A stretch of DNA of 64,000 nucleotides, taken from an uncultured Clostridia bacterium (GTDB lineage Bacteria > Bacillota > Clostridia > Christensenellales > Borkfalkiaceae). The notes below the pieces were generated by a model. It did no database searches and had not been told where the DNA came from. It saw only the letters and a program-made list of their open reading frames with translations. The translations under genes and the position numbers were made by a program. Position 1 is the first letter of the stretch, and every line of letters starts with the position of its first letter. Positions 48,706 to 58,319 of the stretch are shown here, in pieces. The DNA is taken from assembly GCA_949878885.1 (NCBI GenBank), contig CATLBN010000004.1:1-64000 (forward strand). The letters are read 5' to 3'.

Positions 48706-49377
48706 TTATTTTTTAGGCACCAAGGCGCCGCCGTAACCTGCCAATGAAGCTTGTAGGTAAGTATCTGGAATTTTACCTGCGATAACGCTTTCGCATATGA
48801 GCACTTCTATTGTAGAGGCAAGGTTTGTGCTGCGCGACGGAAGAATTATTGATATGTCGGAAACAAGTTCCAAATAAAGCGAATGTTTGGTTTGATTTAT
48901 CCCCGCTTCTTCGAATTTTGAAACAAAGCGGCACTCCACATTGCTTATAGGTATTATTTTAATATTGATTTTGGTACCGAAACCTGCAAGCGCCTCTACC
49001 CCCGTAAGCGCGCCAATCGGCACCATTATGCCTTCCGCACTCATTTTATTAAGATTTTCCTGCGATAAATACGCAGTATCTCGCGCAATCCTGTTTATTT
49101 TTAAGCTGTCTGTGGTAATAGAAGTTACATTGCCTACGTCGTCGCGTTCGATTTGAATAAGGTCTTCGTAACGCATATTGTCGTTAAGCGTATAATAAAT
49201 TGCGTCGTTTACCGCTACGGTTGTAATAGAACGGATTGTAGCTTCGCTTATAGATATAAGCACGCGCGTAACGTTGCGCTGAAAATAAAATAATACGCCT
49301 ACTATAAGCAAACAGAATATAAACAAAAAAACTTTAAAACGGGTAAATTTTCTGTTTTTATATTTTTTACGCGCCAT
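48706..49377 (-). CDS. yunB: Sporulation protein YunB family
   Basis: N-terminal TM; SEATIRSITTVAVNDAIYYTL; SLKINRIARDTAYLSQENL; IPIGALTGVEALAGFGTKINIKIIPI-type core. Confidence 0.9.
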   Translation of the reverse strand: MARKKYKNRKFTRFKVFLFIFCLLIVGVLFYFQRNVTRVLISISEATIRSITTVAVNDAIYYTLNDNMRYEDLIQIERDDVGNVTSITTDSLKINRIARDTAYLSQENLNKMSAEGIMVPIGALTGVEALAGFGTKINIKIIPISNVECRFVSKFEEAGINQTKHSLYLELVSDISIILPSRSTNLASTIEVLICESVIAGKIPDTYLQASLAGYGGALVPKK

Positions 49378-49405
49378 ACGATATTGTATGGCGCGTTATA
49401 CTTAG

Positions 49406-49789
49406 TTAATTCCTTTTTGTACGCGATTTAAAAATTACAGACATTAAAAATGCAAAAACTACCGCCGCCGTAACGCCCGCGCTAGCTGCAGACAACGAAC
49501 CCGTTATCGCAGAAAAAAAGCCTTTTTCGGCGCCCTTCATAGCGCCTTGCGCCAAAAGATAGCCGAAACCGGAAATAGGCACGGTTGCCCCCGCTCCTGC
49601 AAAATCAACCAACGGCTGATATACGCCTACCGCGGTAAGCACCACGCCGGCAAGCATAAAATACACAAGTATTTTACCTGCGGTTAAGTCGGTAAAGTTT
49701 ATTATCAGCTGCGCTATAAGACAGATAGTGCCGCCTACTGCAAATGCTTTTAAAAACTGCAAAAATATTTCTAACAATTCCGCTCCCAT
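49406..49789 (-). CDS. spoVAE: Stage V sporulation protein AE
   Basis: FLKAFAVGGTICLIAQLIINFTDLTAGKILVYFMLAGVVLTAVGVYQPLVDFAGAGATVPISGFGYLLAQGAMKG. Confidence 0.94.
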   Translation of the reverse strand: MGAELLEIFLQFLKAFAVGGTICLIAQLIINFTDLTAGKILVYFMLAGVVLTAVGVYQPLVDFAGAGATVPISGFGYLLAQGAMKGAEKGFFSAITGSLSAASAGVTAAVVFAFLMSVIFKSRTKRN

Positions 49790-50800
49790 TTAAACCTCCA
49801 ACTGCACGGCGTGAGATATACAGGGTATACTTTCTCCCTGTCCTGAAGATACCGTTGACAGCAGTGCGCCCGTTGCCGCAAACAGCACGCGTTTATATAA
49901 ACCTGCGTTCATTTTGGTAAGAATATACGAATTAAGCACCGTAGCGGAACACCCTGCGCCGCTTCCGCCCTGAAATTCTTTTTCTATTACTTTATAAACT
50001 ATTTCTCCGCAGTCTACGTGATTTTTTGATATATCAAAACCCTTTTCCCACGTTAAATCTTTAACAATTCTGCTGCCAAGCGCACCCAAGTCGCCCGTTA
50101 AAATCAAATCGTAGTCGCAAGGGTCGGTTTGCGTATCTTTAAAATGCTGCAAAATAGTATCGGCTGCCGCAGGCGCCATTGCCGCGCCCATATTATTTAC
50201 GTCTGTAACGCCGTAGTCGCACACTTTGCCCATTGTGCCGTTTACTATTTTAATGCCGCTGCCGCCTGAGGAAATAACACAGCCGCCTGCCCCCGTTACG
50301 GTCCATTGAGCCTGAGGCGGACGAGTGCAGCCCAGCTCCAGCGGATAACGGTACTGCCTCTCCGCAGAAGCAAAGTGCGAACCTGTTGCCGCAACGGCAC
50401 GGCGGATATAACCTGCGTTTACAAACGCAGCCGCAATAAGCATTGCTTCGCTCATTGTAGAACAGGCGTTATATACTCCCAAAAACGGAAAATTGAAATC
50501 GCGCGCGGCAAAGCTTGCGGAAATAATTTGATTAAGAAGGTCGCCCGAAAGCAAAACGTCTATGTCTTTTTCCGAATAGCCGCCCTTTTCTATTGCAAGC
50601 GCGATTGCCGTGGCAAGCATTTTGCATTCGGCTTTTTCGAAAGTGCTTTCTTCGTACATATCGTCTTGCAGCGTAACGTCGGCGTAATTTCCCAACACTC
50701 CGGCGCTCTCCTTACTGCCTACAACGGCTGCAAACGAAGTTATACGCGGCGCATTTTTAAAAAAAACGGTATTTCCTTTTTTTGATTTTAACAGTGTCAT
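49790..50800 (-). CDS. spoVAD: Stage V sporulation protein AD
   Basis: Thiolase-like fold; DVLLSGDLLNQIISASFAARDFNFPFLGVYNACSTMSEAM. Start at 50800 (MTLLKSKKGN) preferred to 50857. Confidence 0.94.
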   Translation of the reverse strand: MTLLKSKKGNTVFFKNAPRITSFAAVVGSKESAGVLGNYADVTLQDDMYEESTFEKAECKMLATAIALAIEKGGYSEKDIDVLLSGDLLNQIISASFAARDFNFPFLGVYNACSTMSEAMLIAAAFVNAGYIRRAVAATGSHFASAERQYRYPLELGCTRPPQAQWTVTGAGGCVISSGGSGIKIVNGTMGKVCDYGVTDVNNMGAAMAPAAADTILQHFKDTQTDPCDYDLILTGDLGALGSRIVKDLTWEKGFDISKNHVDCGEIVYKVIEKEFQGGSGAGCSATVLNSYILTKMNAGLYKRVLFAATGALLSTVSSGQGESIPCISHAVQLEV

Positions 50801-50900
50801 ATGCAACCCCAAACGCATAAATGTATAATTATAACTATTTATACTTAGTTTAATCAATAATAATATATTTATTCAGTAAATTAAGCTTTGTTTGCTTGCA

Positions 50901-50928
50901 TTGTTTTCATATTATGTGATATTATAAT
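50901..50928 (+). promoter_or_regulatory. Promoter of the three-lipoprotein operon
   Basis: TTGTTT (50901-50906), 16-nt spacer, TATAAT (50923-50928). Confidence 0.55.
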
Positions 50929-51000
50929 AGTGTAAAGAGTTAATCTGGAAACGACGTTTTTTAAAACAGAATAAAAATTACCTGACAGGAGGTACAAATA

Positions 51001-53838
51001 ATGAATAAATTTAAGAAAATTCTTTTATCCGTTTTGGTTGCCTGCTTTGCGGTATGCCTTAGCTTCGGCATTGCAGCGTGCACCAAAAATTCAGATTATC
51101 CGGATTTTAAGAATAACGGCGTAGGCGAAGCGTATAAAGACAGATACGTTGTTTCGGTAACGTCGGCAGGAGGCTTGCCGCTCAACGACGTAAGAGTTAC
51201 CGCAATGAAAAACGGCAGCGCGAGAATGAGCGGTATTTCCGTAGAAGGAAAAATAGAATTTACATTGCCTGCCGATGAATACGATTTGGTTGTAGACGAG
51301 GCTTCGCTGCCGCTCGGATATTTCGTTGACGATACGGTTAAGGCTAAAACAAGCATCGAGAACGCAAAAGTTACCATTGCAATACCTTCTACCGTTATAT
51401 CTTCAACGGCTACTTCCGATATGCGCTATAAACGCGGCGATATTATGTATAACTTCGGATTTACGGATACAAGCGGCGTTAAACACACCCTTGCCGACGT
51501 ACTTAAAACCAAAAAAGCCGTAATGCTTAACTTTTGGTACACCACGTGCGTTCCGTGCAAAAGCGAATTCCCTGCAATTCAGGGCGCTTACGAAGCTTTT
51601 TCCGATAGAATTTCTATAATAGCTCTTTCCGCTTCCGACAGTATGGACGGAGAAAACGGAATTATACGTTTCAGGGAGCAGCTGGGTTTAACTTTCTATA
51701 TGGGGCAGGATCAAGCGGGTCTTACCAATCTTTTCGGCGTAAGCGCATTCCCTACTACCGTTATTGTTGACAGATACGGCGTTGTAGCGCATATAGAGTC
51801 CAGCAGCAAACCCAACGAATCTTATTGGAAGAGTCTTTTTGCTACTTATACCTCCGACGATTATTCTCAGGACGGAGACGACGATAACACCGGCGATCAA
51901 ATGGAATTTGCAAAACCCGACAGCTTTGCCCAACCTACCACCGAAGAATATCTTGAAGCTATAGGCGGCGAAGGCGCGCAGGGCAAAGTTACCAACTTCA
52001 GACCTACGACAAGCGAACTTGACAAACCTTACTCTTTCCCTTGGCTTATAGGCGAAAATGAAGACGGTAAATATATTTACGCTTCAAACTCAAAAATACA
52101 TTATTCGTTTGCAACGCTTGTTTTTGACGTAGCGCTTGAAAACGGCGAAGTGCTTTTGATGGATTATTTCACATCCACTAAAGAAACCGACGTTCTGTAT
52201 ATAACCGTTAACAACCAAGACCACTTGCAAACAAGCGGCACGGGCGAAGGCTGGAAAACCGATTACACATATATTGCTTCGCGCAAGGTTAAACTGACTA
52301 TAGTTCTTTTGTACTATAAAGATTTGAAAGACAACGATGATTTAGACCTTGCCTGCGTTAAAAATATACGTGTAGCCAACGTTAAGGATTTAAACCTCGG
52401 TTCCGACCAACAGAGTGCCGTAACAGACGGTCTTACCCTTTCGTCGAATAATAAATATCCCGTTAAACTTATTAAACCGAGCGGAATCGGCGATGATATT
52501 TACTACAAGTACGAATTTGAACACAACGGCGAAAAGAAGACGGCTTTACTGCTTGCAGACATACTCAACCCCACCGTTTGGTCCGATAAGATATTCGGCG
52601 ATACAAGTTTCTACGTTCCCGATTTGGGAAGAAGCTATAAAACTTCTCTCTATTACGTAATTTATTGGACAATGTCTAATTATAAATTGGCAGGCGAAGA
52701 TATACCTTTGGAGTTTAAACTTACAAATTCTTCGGAAACCAATAAAAAGCTTACCGACGAGATAATTTTAAAGTATTATTTACAGGAATTTTCCGATAAC
52801 GGTTTATTACCTGTAACCGAAGGTTTGAAAGAAGCGCTTATTGCGGCTACAAAAGCTTATTGCCAAAACAACAACAAAACGTATTACGAAGACCAATGGC
52901 TTGAACTTTGCTTCTACTTCGTTCACTACGGCGACAGGCATTTAGATAACGTTTGCAGTATGACAAACGACCCTGTAAAAGCTTTGGCTTGGGAAAACGC
53001 AGACGTACTTGGAACCGGTAAAACCGAAATTAACATTACAAAAATTATTACCAAAGACGGAGGCGGATTATGTTATACGTTTACTCCGCAAACCACAGGC
53101 ATCTATCTTTTCAGCTCGACTTGCGAAAAACTCGTAGACCCTAATATCTACATTTACGACAAAGACGGTAAAAACGGATTAACCGACGCAATCGCCAATC
53201 AAGACGACGACGTACGTTACGATTGCTTTGTGCATAAAGATTACGCATATTATAACTTCCATCTCTACGTTCCCTTAAAAGGCGGAGTTACCTATTACGT
53301 ACGCGCACTTATGGGCACCCCCGGCGCTACCGGTAAATATAATTTGTTTATAGAACGTTATCAAAACGGAAACGAATTGGATTTTTTAAGAGTTGCATCA
53401 ACAGACTACGGCACATGGGAAAACCTTAAAAAATATAACGCAATACCCGTTGGATTGAACCCGCTTGACGGATATTTCCATGAAATAGACGCAAACAACG
53501 ATTACGGTTCTACCGTTTATATCGATTTTGTTCACCCCAACTTCTTTGATATTCAAGACAATTCTTTGCTTCAGCTTATACGTAACGGAAGATTCAATTT
53601 CAAAAAAGACGACGGCAAAGATTACACGTTGGATATGCTGGAATACTACGAAAAGTCAATAAAAGGCAAAGACAGACAAGACGAACTTTACGGACTTGTA
53701 GAAGCTGATTTGGGACTTGTAAACTTAATTAGCGAGCTTGTTCGCAATACTTACGGCGACGGAATAGAATCCGGAGCGTGGATGATGTTTGCTTGCTATT
53801 ACGAACACATTGAAGTTCCTTCAAACTGGCTTAATTAA
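51001..53838 (+). CDS. Large lipoprotein with TlpA/ResA-type thioredoxin domain and PPC-like C-terminal domain (945 aa)
   Basis: Lipobox CLSFGIAAC; Cna-B-like N-terminal region; redoxin VMLNFWYTTCVPCKSEFPAIQ; PPC-like YTFTPQTTGIYLFSS...VTYYVRALMG. Confidence 0.85.
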   Translation: MNKFKKILLSVLVACFAVCLSFGIAACTKNSDYPDFKNNGVGEAYKDRYVVSVTSAGGLPLNDVRVTAMKNGSARMSGISVEGKIEFTLPADEYDLVVDEASLPLGYFVDDTVKAKTSIENAKVTIAIPSTVISSTATSDMRYKRGDIMYNFGFTDTSGVKHTLADVLKTKKAVMLNFWYTTCVPCKSEFPAIQGAYEAFSDRISIIALSASDSMDGENGIIRFREQLGLTFYMGQDQAGLTNLFGVSAFPTTVIVDRYGVVAHIESSSKPNESYWKSLFATYTSDDYSQDGDDDNTGDQMEFAKPDSFAQPTTEEYLEAIGGEGAQGKVTNFRPTTSELDKPYSFPWLIGENEDGKYIYASNSKIHYSFATLVFDVALENGEVLLMDYFTSTKETDVLYITVNNQDHLQTSGTGEGWKTDYTYIASRKVKLTIVLLYYKDLKDNDDLDLACVKNIRVANVKDLNLGSDQQSAVTDGLTLSSNNKYPVKLIKPSGIGDDIYYKYEFEHNGEKKTALLLADILNPTVWSDKIFGDTSFYVPDLGRSYKTSLYYVIYWTMSNYKLAGEDIPLEFKLTNSSETNKKLTDEIILKYYLQEFSDNGLLPVTEGLKEALIAATKAYCQNNNKTYYEDQWLELCFYFVHYGDRHLDNVCSMTNDPVKALAWENADVLGTGKTEINITKIITKDGGGLCYTFTPQTTGIYLFSSTCEKLVDPNIYIYDKDGKNGLTDAIANQDDDVRYDCFVHKDYAYYNFHLYVPLKGGVTYYVRALMGTPGATGKYNLFIERYQNGNELDFLRVASTDYGTWENLKKYNAIPVGLNPLDGYFHEIDANNDYGSTVYIDFVHPNFFDIQDNSLLQLIRNGRFNFKKDDGKDYTLDMLEYYEKSIKGKDRQDELYGLVEADLGLVNLISELVRNTYGDGIESGAWMMFACYYEHIEVPSNWLN

Positions 53839-53853
53839 TAGGAGATTTTAAAA

Positions 53854-54273
53854 ATGAAAAAATTATTTAAAAGTTTAGTTGTTACTATTGCTATTGCTCT
53901 TTCTGTTACCTGTATAGCTATGTTTATTACTGCTTGCGACGGTAACAAAGATAAAGAAAACTTTGTAATTACCGTTTTGTATCCCAACGGAGAAGCCGTT
54001 AACGGCACAGCAGACGGTACTGCAGGTATGGACAGTAAAAGCGTTATGATTCAGATTTGCCAAAAAGACGACCCTACCGCTTGCTATAAAATGCTTCAGC
54101 TCGGTGCGGACGGAACTTTAAAAGTTTCTATTAAAGACGTTCAAAATGCAATCGGTGAAGGCAATTATATTTTGCATCTTCAGGGTGTTCCCCAAGGTTA
54201 CACGTATGACGAAGATAATTATGTTTTAAATGCGACAACCACTTCCGTTACCATTAATTTGGTTAACTCTTGA
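53854..54273 (+). CDS. Small lipoprotein (139 aa)
   Basis: Lipobox CIAMFITAC; beta-sandwich-like remainder; 15 nt after the preceding gene. Confidence 0.75.
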   Translation: MKKLFKSLVVTIAIALSVTCIAMFITACDGNKDKENFVITVLYPNGEAVNGTADGTAGMDSKSVMIQICQKDDPTACYKMLQLGADGTLKVSIKDVQNAIGEGNYILHLQGVPQGYTYDEDNYVLNATTTSVTINLVNS

Positions 54274-54292
54274 AAATTAGCAGGTAAATATT

Positions 54293-55879
54293 ATGAACAA
54301 AAAAAATAAAATTTTAGTAACGTTTCTAACCGCTGCTTGCACAGCGGTTAGCGCGTTCGGATTTACAGCTTGTAAACCGCAAGAAGAACCGCCCGAAACA
54401 TTTAAACCGATTGAATACGTTGGCAAAGCAATAGACGACAAGGGTAACCCTATAGAAAACGTTTGGCTTGCAATAGGTTATTCTGTGGAATCTGTTTACA
54501 AACAGTTGGCGTATGCAAAAACCGAAGCTAACGGAGAAGCTAAATTTAAAACAGTTGCCGAAGACAGTAAAAATTTTGAAAATAACGAATTTATATCTGT
54601 AGAAAACGTTACCGCTTATGAATTGCGTCTTGTAGACCCGATGACGTCTTCATTTCCTAAAAATCAACGTACAGTACCTTACAGCTATGTTCAACAAGTT
54701 AAAACCGAAACCGGCACTTCAGCGGACGGAGATAAATATACTTACGTAGTTCAGGAAACTTTTAATTCAAGCAATACTGCAACGTTAACTTTTAATTACG
54801 TACCCAACAATTACTTCCAAGCCGAAAAACATTCTATTGTTTACAGTCGTTCTTATAAGGATTACGTATGCGAGGAAACAGACGATAATATTATTGTAAA
54901 CTCAGAAGATTATGTAGTTAATCTTACTAAAGGTAATTATAATTATTTTTATTTTTCGCCTTACGTAAATCCTCCCAGCGCATCCGAACAAGATTTTTTG
55001 GACTATCCTAAAGACCAAAGAGCAAGTCTTGCAAGGACTGAAACGCAAAAAAGAATTAATCGCGCAGGCAAGTCGGCTTCAGGTAAATACGCTATTTCGT
55101 TTGAGACTGACCCCTCCGCTTCCGTTACAATGTATTATTACGGTAATGTTGTATTCAACGTTGATAAAGACGGAATTCCTCAATACCCGTCGGCAATAAG
55201 CGGGCAGGCTCCGGAAGGTGCGAACAACGCAGACGTTTATACGGGAAGCAGCAAAATAGAATTGCTGCTTAACAGCGAAATTGTCAGAGGCAACAACATA
55301 TTCGGTATTGTTGCTGAAAAAGATTGCAGCGTTATAGTAAAAGTTGAACGTTTAGGCGAAGCAAAAGAAGTTGTTACCAACGTTAAAGATATTACGATTG
55401 AATCCGATGAAATCCAACCGCAGGCTAACGTTTTAGGTACGCTTACTTCGCTTAATACAGACGAATATCTTAACGGTACTACTCCTATTGTAAAAGGTAC
55501 GGACGGATATTGGCACGTAGACAACGCCGACGGTCCGCTTGTATATGTGAATCTGGCAAAGCAAGCCCCCCATATTTCTGCCGACCAACCTTTAAATATG
55601 CTCCACAAACAGCAAGTCGGCGGCGGCGGCAATTTGGTTGACCGCGGCGAAAGCGCATATTCATTTACGGTTATGGTAGATGAATATACAAGAGAACAAT
55701 ATAACTTTTATAATCTTGTAACAAAATATACCGCTGAAAAATGCAACAAAGACGGAATGTACGTTGTTACCGATAAACTGTATCAGTTTTTAAGTTTTTA
55801 CGGCAACGTGGCTCCGGAAGTAACTGTCAAAAACAATAATAACTGGCTTATACCCTGCTATTACTACAAAACAGTTTAA
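54293..55879 (+). CDS. Lipoprotein (528 aa) with Cna-B-like N-terminal region
   Basis: Lipobox AVSAFGFTAC; YVGKAIDDKGNPIENVWLAIGYS; same operon. Confidence 0.78.
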   Translation: MNKKNKILVTFLTAACTAVSAFGFTACKPQEEPPETFKPIEYVGKAIDDKGNPIENVWLAIGYSVESVYKQLAYAKTEANGEAKFKTVAEDSKNFENNEFISVENVTAYELRLVDPMTSSFPKNQRTVPYSYVQQVKTETGTSADGDKYTYVVQETFNSSNTATLTFNYVPNNYFQAEKHSIVYSRSYKDYVCEETDDNIIVNSEDYVVNLTKGNYNYFYFSPYVNPPSASEQDFLDYPKDQRASLARTETQKRINRAGKSASGKYAISFETDPSASVTMYYYGNVVFNVDKDGIPQYPSAISGQAPEGANNADVYTGSSKIELLLNSEIVRGNNIFGIVAEKDCSVIVKVERLGEAKEVVTNVKDITIESDEIQPQANVLGTLTSLNTDEYLNGTTPIVKGTDGYWHVDNADGPLVYVNLAKQAPHISADQPLNMLHKQQVGGGGNLVDRGESAYSFTVMVDEYTREQYNFYNLVTKYTAEKCNKDGMYVVTDKLYQFLSFYGNVAPEVTVKNNNNWLIPCYYYKTV

Positions 55880-55957
55880 CTTAAAACGCCTCTATTCGCA
55901 TTTTTCATAGGGAATTAAAAAACTAACTTTTTAAGTGTTACACTTTTAAGCTATGAC

Positions 55958-55990
55958 AAAAGCTCTCGAATAAATTGTTCGAGAGCTTTT
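55958..55990 (+). terminator. Terminator of the three-lipoprotein operon
   Basis: aaaagctctcgaa-taaattg-ttcgagagctttt. Confidence 0.8.
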
Positions 55991-56025
55991 AACTATATAT
56001 TATTTACAAATAAAAATTAAATTTA

Positions 56026-56323
56026 TCATATAGCCTTGATTTGCGAATATCCGTTCCAAGCAAAAACAACTTTCTCTTGTTCGTCGGCGTACACTTTCTC
56101 AACGCTGCAAATATAAAGATAATGGTCGCCTGTTTCGATATATTCTTTCAATCTACAAACAATAGCAAGCGCACTGTATTCCGGTACGGAAATATCGCTG
56201 TCGGGGAGCGCTTTCATTTTAACACCGAACTTTTTGATTTTATCAGTATTTCTACCCGTATAACTTCCGCATCCCATTACAACATCGGCAATCTTGTCGC
56301 TAGGTATTAGAGAATTACCTTTT
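56026..56323 (-). pseudogene. C-terminal remnant of a flavin reductase-like protein
   Basis: ...GNSLIPSDKIADVVMGCGSYTGRNTDKIKKFGVKMKALPDSDISVPEYSALAIVCRLKEYIETGDHYLYICSVEKVYADEQEKVVFAWNGYSQIKAI*; in-frame stop immediately upstream and no N-terminal half. Confidence 0.65.
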
Positions 56324-56324
56324 T

Positions 56325-56465
56325 ATTTTGCCGTACCATTTCGCCGCCGCAAAGCACTTTGCCGAGCGATTTCCATTTGAGATGTTTCATAAGATTATCA
56401 TACCAATACACGCTTTCCTTAAATCCGTTACCTTCCGCCGCCAGTCAATATTCTGTTTCGTCTGC
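56325..56465 (-). pseudogene. C-terminal remnant of an NAD(P)H-dependent/flavodoxin-fold oxidoreductase
   Basis: Manual translation TEY*LAAEGNGFKESVYWYDNLMKHLKWKSLGKVLCGGEMVRQNKKVIL*, in-frame TGA; not in ORF track. Confidence 0.55.
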
Positions 56466-56561
56466 GACTTACCGATTATTCCCTATGTAAACTACCGTAA
56501 AACAGATTGTCATTTTACAAAACCGAACGCCGCATTGAGGCGTTCGGTTTTATTTTTTTAA

Positions 56562-58319
56562 TTATCTTGCCATTGCTGCCTGCACAGCGTTGCGTAACGA
56601 TGGCTCATCCAAAGAGCCGTGTTTAACAAAGGTTATTACGCCTTCCTTATCGGCAATTACCGTCATAGGGAAAGCTCCCGTACCGCCGAGCATAGTATAA
56701 ACTTCGATTTCTGACGTGTCCAAAGCAAATATAGTTTGCCAATCTGTCCAGCTTTCTGATTTATCGTTATTAACTTCGTCAATAAACTTTTGAATCGCCG
56801 TTTCAGAAAACATATCAGCCGCGTGCACGGCAATAATATTTAAATCATCTCCGTAATCGCGCTTTACGCGTTCGAAACCGGGAAGCTCCGCAACGCAAGG
56901 ACCGCAGGTTGTGTACCAAAAGTTAATTACCGTTACCGTGCCTTTGGTAAGCAATGTATCGCTTGAACTTACGTTAGTTGAGATTTTGTTATAAACTTTA
57001 TAATCTTTGTCGCCGTGCGTACCTGCCGTATCAAACGTTGTAAGTGTGAAATCCGGCAGCTTGTCACCGACTTTAAATATTGTTGATGCGTTAACAGGGG
57101 CAAAAAAGTTAAAATATATTAATGAGCCCAATAATACTATTAAGGCAACCGCCCAAGCGGAAATCTGCAGCCAAAAACCGTGTTTTTTCACTTTTGCCGA
57201 AAGCGCGGGTTTTTTGCTTATAGTTATTACTGCTCCCTGCGCGCTCTTTGTGTATTCTTGTTTTACAGGCTCTGCCGGCTCGCTCTGCATAAATACGACA
57301 GGCTGAAAATTCAATTCGGACGAATTATCGCAAGTATTAACCGACGTTCCGCTTGCAAGCAAAGCGTTTAATTTAGGCGCAGCCTCGGTAGTATCATTTG
57401 CTTTAAATTCATCTGTCGATTTTTTATTTATCTGACTTCCGTGCAGTAAAATTTTTGCACCGCTCCAACTTATAGCTTGCGTAGGACAAACATTTACACA
57501 GGCGCCGCAGCTTATACATTCGTGATCGCCAACGTGGTTTATATCCATTTGACAGGTTTGAATACAAAGTCCGCAATCTATACACTTCTGCTTATCAAGC
57601 TTAACCCCTATAAACGCAATTTTATTAAAAAATCCGAGTATTGCGCCAAGCGGGCAGAAAAAACGGCAGAAAAATCTGTAAACGAATATACTTCCTACAA
57701 CAAATATAACCAATAAAATAAACTTCCAGCTGAACAAAAAACCTAGCATACCGAAGAAATCGTTATTGGAATTGGAAAGCTGAAATACCGATGCCACCGT
57801 TCCTGCTGGACAAAAATATTTGCAAAATCCCGGAACCGTTGTATATATAAGCGGTATTGCTATTACAAAAACAGCTAAAAGCACGTATTTAAAATAAGAT
57901 AATATACGCGTATAACGGCTTTTTTTAAGCTTTGGTGTTTTTACTTTATGCAGCAATTCCTGACCTAATCCCATAGGACACAGGCATCCGCAGATAGTCC
58001 TGCCTAAAATAAGACCCATAAGACCTAAAATGCCCAGCACATAATACGGCGCGGTATTGCCGGAAGCCGAAAGCGCGTTTTGCAGCGCGCCTAGAGGACA
58101 AGAAGTTACAGCTCCCGGACAGGAATAGCAATTTAAGCCCGGCGTACATAAATTTTTAAGTCCGCCGCGATAGATTATATTGTTTCCGCTACCGAAATAA
58201 CCTTTTATGTTGCAGTTAAAAAGCAGTGCAGAATAAATTTGAATAAGCCGGCGTTTTGTGGGCGCGTGGTTAACAAACCATTTGCCGACCTTTTTGAAAA
58301 AATTTTTAACTTTAACCAA
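56562..58319 (-). CDS. Polytopic 4Fe-4S protein (NapH-like) fused to C-terminal TlpA/ResA thioredoxin domain
   Basis: CGCLCPMGLGQELLHK, CKYFCPAGT, FCRFFCPLGA, CIDCGLCIQTCQMDI, CISCGACVNVCPTQAI; C-terminal INFWYTTCGPCVAELPGF. Confidence 0.92.
   Translation of the reverse strand: MVKVKNFFKKVGKWFVNHAPTKRRLIQIYSALLFNCNIKGYFGSGNNIIYRGGLKNLCTPGLNCYSCPGAVTSCPLGALQNALSASGNTAPYYVLGILGLMGLILGRTICGCLCPMGLGQELLHKVKTPKLKKSRYTRILSYFKYVLLAVFVIAIPLIYTTVPGFCKYFCPAGTVASVFQLSNSNNDFFGMLGFLFSWKFILLVIFVVGSIFVYRFFCRFFCPLGAILGFFNKIAFIGVKLDKQKCIDCGLCIQTCQMDINHVGDHECISCGACVNVCPTQAISWSGAKILLHGSQINKKSTDEFKANDTTEAAPKLNALLASGTSVNTCDNSSELNFQPVVFMQSEPAEPVKQEYTKSAQGAVITISKKPALSAKVKKHGFWLQISAWAVALIVLLGSLIYFNFFAPVNASTIFKVGDKLPDFTLTTFDTAGTHGDKDYKVYNKISTNVSSSDTLLTKGTVTVINFWYTTCGPCVAELPGFERVKRDYGDDLNIIAVHAADMFSETAIQKFIDEVNNDKSESWTDWQTIFALDTSEIEVYTMLGGTGAFPMTVIADKEGVITFVKHGSLDEPSLRNAVQAAMAR

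Noticed and set aside
56440-56465. In-frame TGA in TEY*LAAEGN as possible selenocysteine or recoding
   Set aside because: No SECIS-like element was evident, TGA is used as a normal stop in intact genes here (28477-28479, 44363-44365) and the gene is truncated.
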